Positions 60,783 through 64,000 of a stretch of 64,000 nucleotides of DNA are shown here, one piece after another. Each line of letters opens with the position of its first letter. Positions within the stretch are counted from its first letter, which is position 1. The stretch comes from Eulemur rufifrons (lineage: Eukaryota; Chordata; Mammalia; Primates; Lemuridae). A program made the translations under genes and the position numbers. The stretch lies in NCBI RefSeq assembly GCF_041146395.1, contig NC_090995.1, positions 14,387,501 through 14,451,500 on the forward strand, given 5' to 3'. Under the pieces are notes generated by a model that made no database searches, was not told the DNA's origin, and worked only from the letters and a program-made list of their open reading frames with translations.

Positions 60783-61624
60783 GATTATTGAAAACAATAT
60801 AGTATTGCTACCTCTCCTAACGTTGCCCAGAAAAGTCTGTTTTCCTTCATCTAGTCTCAATTGCTTTGTCCTTTGTGTCCCTATAGCCTGCATGCCAAGA
60901 TATTTTACTACATTTATCTGCTAAAACTTTCTCATTTCTTGGGGAACTTAAGAATTTTCTTAAGATAACTATAATCCCTGAACAGTGTTTTAATATTTTC
61001 AAAAAGAATAATTTATAGGCGATGTTATTATTAAATAAATGATAGACTAAAGTGACAGTCCCTGGTATTTTACTCTGAATTTTTCTCATCCTCTTAAAAC
61101 CTGCTCACAGAGAACACAGAAATGGCCGTTAGAGCCAGGACTGGTATTATTGCAAAGAGTGTAATGTGTACTTTCTTACTGATCTAGTACACACTTCTGG
61201 TAAAAGAATTTCAAGCATAATAAAATCTTTCCTTAAATTCTATATTCCCAGATAGAGTTGCCACCTGTGCAGTTATAGAGCCATTTTACAAGATTTTCAG
61301 ACTCCTCCACTTCTTTCATTACTATCCAGCTTTAGATAGTAATCCTTTCTCATATAATCACTCAAAACATGTGCATTCTCATATTTTCAAATAACATATA
61401 TACCAAGACACAAAAATATTCTCTCTTCCCTTCTCGAAATGGGCTCTCTAAATTAAATGCTGGATAGTGAGTATTAGCCATGTAGCAGGTCCTAAATATA
61501 AATCAGGCTCATACATGGGCAGAATACATGGGGAAAAATACATGGTAGCACTATCATCATATATTAACTAGTAACAAATAAATATGTATAATAGTTCAAA
61601 TATTTTAATATATTCCATTTCCAG
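60783..61624. other. Unannotated sequence
   Basis: Nothing recognised. The minus frame at 60847-61089 has no known domain. Confidence 0.4.
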
Positions 61625-61800
61625 GTTTAGAAGTCGGGACACCTGAATTTTAGCCCAGCTCTGCCACTAATTACCATGTAGTTTTTAAACTAGTCACTTT
61701 TAAGCCCTCAGGGTCATGCACGGTTTCCTCAATCTGTAAAATAAGGAAATAAAGACTAGGTCTCCAAGCTCCCTTCCAGTTTTAAAATTTTATCAGCATT
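61625..61800 (+). mobile_element. MIR3-like SINE
   Basis: 'GAATTTTAGCCCAGCTCTGC', 'CACGGTTTCCTCAATCTGTA', 'AAGACTAGGTCTCCAAGCTC' and 'CCTTCCAGTTTTAAAATTTT' match MIR/MIR3 in order. Confidence 0.75.
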
Positions 61801-62689
61801 TAGTGGCTACAGTCAGTAATCCAAGTTTTCTCAAGAAAAAATTGCACATTAGCAAAATTACTTCATATGTACTTTGAAAAAGCCAGTAAAATAGATGAAT
61901 TTATTCTTTCAACAGAGTTTAAAAATATCCCTTTGGCTAAGCCGAGTACAATATCTGGCAATGAGTTTTAATTCAGTGAATTTTAAAAATCAATAACTCA
62001 CTAATATAAATAAATTTTAAAATGTTATATTATTTGCTCTGAGTTTAGGGGGATTTTAATGGTGGTGGTTGATAATTTTAGAATATTATGTTGTTTTTGT
62101 GGCATATGGAAATTCTCCAGAGACAACCAACTATGAACTTCAGAACAGCATCCTCACTTTCAATAAAGTACTGGCATCCTTGTCTGGCCTATTTGTCCTT
62201 ACCGGTCAGACCTAAAATCCACAGAACATCTGTTGGCTGCCTCTAGTGATACTGTTTTTTCAACAAAGACTTGCCTCTTCTTAGAAATATCTATGGCCAT
62301 GCTTTCCCAGCTGTCATGTGGGAGAATGTGCTATTTCTCCTTAAAAGGCTTAAAGAGACCAATGGTATAAAAATGTGTTTGTTGGGCTTTTTGACATTTT
62401 TCCAGGAATAATAAATACAGGTGGGGACATCAGTTATCTTTAACAAGAGCACTTAATTGCTTAGATAATTTATAAGCTAAATTAATACAGAATATTTTTT
62501 AAAAATTGTTTATGGGCAAGCATGTTTTTATATTGCAAACTCTTTGTAAATTGGGCTGAGCTGTAAATGATCAGAACACACACAGTACCAGAACTTCAGA
62601 AGTTTTTCAACATATACAGTAATTGAAAATTCATTTTGATAGAGATATAGTATCCTGGGAATGTAATCTTTTAGAACAGTTTATCCAAT
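61801..62689. other. Unannotated A/T-rich sequence
   Basis: Nothing recognised apart from the 4-base CAAT at 62686-62689 duplicated across the LTR. Confidence 0.4.
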
Positions 62690-62986
62690 TGTTAAAGTAA
62701 ATTAAAATGGAGACGAGGCCTGAAATATCCCTGAGCAGACAACACCAGCTAGGCCTTGAACATAACCTCAACCTTGCTTAAACTGCAAACGTAAGCAAAA
62801 CTTGGGCCATTTCCTATAAATACTTGTACTGGAGAAAAATAGAACTTAAGCTCAACCAATCAGAAGCAAGCAACTAACTTGTAGTTATATAACTAGGAAC
62901 TTTCCAACAGGATGGAACAAATAAGCCAACTGTAGAACTGTAACCAAACAAATATTTAAATATTTGCTTTACTTCCTTGTTCATCC

Positions 62987-62994
62987 TATAAAAG
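62987..62994 (+). promoter_or_regulatory. TATA box of the ERV LTR
   Basis: TATAAAAG lies about 85 bases upstream of the AATAAA signal and 130 downstream of the CCAAT box, as in a U3 region. Activity in vivo is unknown. Confidence 0.7.
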
Positions 62995-63075
62995 CCTCCC
63001 CCCATGTACCCTTGGTGGACCTCCCCAGCCACTTCTGATTTGGAGCCACCTGACTCACGAATCACTGTTTGCTCA

Positions 63076-63081
63076 AATAAA
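63076..63081 (+). terminator. Poly(A) signal of the ERV LTR
   Basis: AATAAA about 40 bases before the LTR end, the usual place at the R/U5 side. Confidence 0.7.
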
Positions 63082-63123
63082 CTCTACATTTTAATTGTCC
63101 CTCAGTTTACCTTTTAACACAAT

Positions 63124-64000
63124 AATCAACAACCAGCAACATCTTCACAATTCCCACTTAGACACCTTCATAAAAAAAATCCTCAGAGTACTATGTAATC
63201 CATAACAAAGCATTCATGAGCATAATTTTTGAAGCAAGAACAGTTAAAAGTTTTGCATTAATGTGTTTTAAGGAAAATGCCCTAGTACATAAGGAAAAGA
63301 ATATATTAACTAGGTATTGCCCAGGCCCACATTAAATTGCTACAGCTGTGTATAACTGTTAAAAAGAAAAACCTGGATATGGCCATTAGCAGGTACTTGG
63401 CTTGTATAAATCAGAACATATGTTTTAGCTTTATGGTAATAGGCTGTGAGCTTTTTGTCACTTGGTCTCGTAAGGCTTCCCAAAATGTGTTAATGTTCCA
63501 GGTGTCCACTTAATTCAGTACCAATATAAAGATTTTTTCGATCCAAAATTCTAAGATTTAGGCTAACTTTTTTGAACCAAACAAGTTTATTGTACTAAAG
63601 TGATGCATAAGGTTGCAATAAGCATTCCCCATAATTACTTGAAATTAAAATATCTAGTTTGAATTTGTTCAATTAATGGATTTTTACAATGTTCTCTATT
63701 ATTTGAAATAGACCAGTTTTCCTAACAAATAGTTCATTACTTTATCGATCTGTTGTAAATGCTCATACTTTTGACCAGAAATGTGTCCTTATCTTACCTA
63801 ACAGTTGAAGACAAATTAATGATCGAAATATTTGTTGTTTTCTCCTGTGTATTCCATGTAGTATAAAACTATTTTACCTGATTTCCTTGTTCACATTAGC
63901 ATATTCCAATAAAGAAATCAGCTTGATTTTCTTTAACCTTGTATTTTCCGAAGTTATAATATTTGACTATGGAGTCCTTACATCCCACAAAAGCTATTAA
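63124..64000. other. Unannotated A/T-rich sequence to the window end
   Basis: No gene or repeat recognised. Confidence 0.4.

Larger units (their letters stand above)
62690..63119 (+). mobile_element. Solo LTR of a class I (ERV1-like) endogenous retrovirus
   Basis: A 430-base element starts TGTTAAAG and ends CTTTTAACA, the short inverted repeat typical of LTRs. It is flanked by a perfect 4-base duplication, CAAT (62686-62689 and 63120-63123); 4 bases is usual for gammaretrovirus-like ERV1. Promoter parts are in the right order: a CCAAT box (62856-62860), a TATA box TATAAAAG (62987-62994) and a poly(A) signal AATAAA (63076-63081). No internal region or second LTR follows, so it is the product of recombination between LTRs. 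I do not recognise the subfamily. The minus frame at 62874-63065 is a by-product. Confidence 0.88.

Noticed and set aside
62220..62250. Third CTCF-like motif (CACTAGAGGCAG on the minus strand)
   Set aside because: The spacing inside the core is wrong: a base is missing before GGC, so it does not match the consensus.
62874..63065. Minus-strand 63-codon frame in the ERV LTR
   Set aside because: Antisense to an LTR with clear promoter layout; no retroviral protein domain.

Overview
This window is mammalian nuclear DNA, almost certainly from a strepsirrhine primate and probably a Malagasy lemur. Two of its four Alu elements (8857-9190 and 59425-59760) have the lemur-type centre: a 'CCTGAGCAAGAGCGAGAC' left arm, an extra A/T-rich segment between the arms, and a right arm ending 'GCTAGGCTGAC..CACGGCACTC'. 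Two L1 3' ends (39086-39797 and 41325-41511) also match a strepsirrhine L1 3' UTR type that I know. I cannot name the species.

I find no functional protein-coding gene, no RNA gene and no CRISPR array or other bacterial feature. The stretch is A/T-rich, intergenic or deep-intronic sequence. Its open reading frames are short (at most about 117 codons), lack splice or promoter context, and mostly fall in repeats. One minus-strand frame (1826-2149) reads like protein and is kept as an unresolved candidate.

Layout. 1-9 kb: an L1 3' end, the odd ORF, an older Alu, a dense cluster of MIR and L2 fragments, and a lemur-type Alu with target-site duplications. 10-21 kb: scattered L2, MIR and old L1 pieces, then an MLT1 LTR inserted in an L2 tail. 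22-34 kb: a MER20 hAT element, L2 and MIR, two CTCF-like motifs, possible retrocopy sequence, and a MER5A-like element. 34-42 kb: mostly unique sequence with a CpG-bearing block near 36.1-36.6 kb, then two L1 3' ends in opposite orientation. 44-50 kb: an Alu and a long L2 broken by an L1 tail (13-bp perfect duplication) and an LTR, then another L2 broken by a MIR. 52-60 kb: a long antisense L1ME-type element, L2 pieces including a decayed reverse-transcriptase motif, an L1 ORF2 fragment, and a lemur-type Alu with a perfect 17-bp duplication. 60-64 kb: an antisense LTR, two MIRs, and a complete solo class I retroviral LTR with a perfect 4-bp duplication.

The content records layered transposition: L2 and MIR first, then MaLR LTRs, hAT elements and old L1s, then lemur-lineage L1 and Alu. 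Any function would be regulatory; the CTCF-like pair at 28.2 kb is the best candidate. I did not find an undescribed biological system. Repeat family names come from remembered consensus sequences and approximate boundaries, not from a database search.
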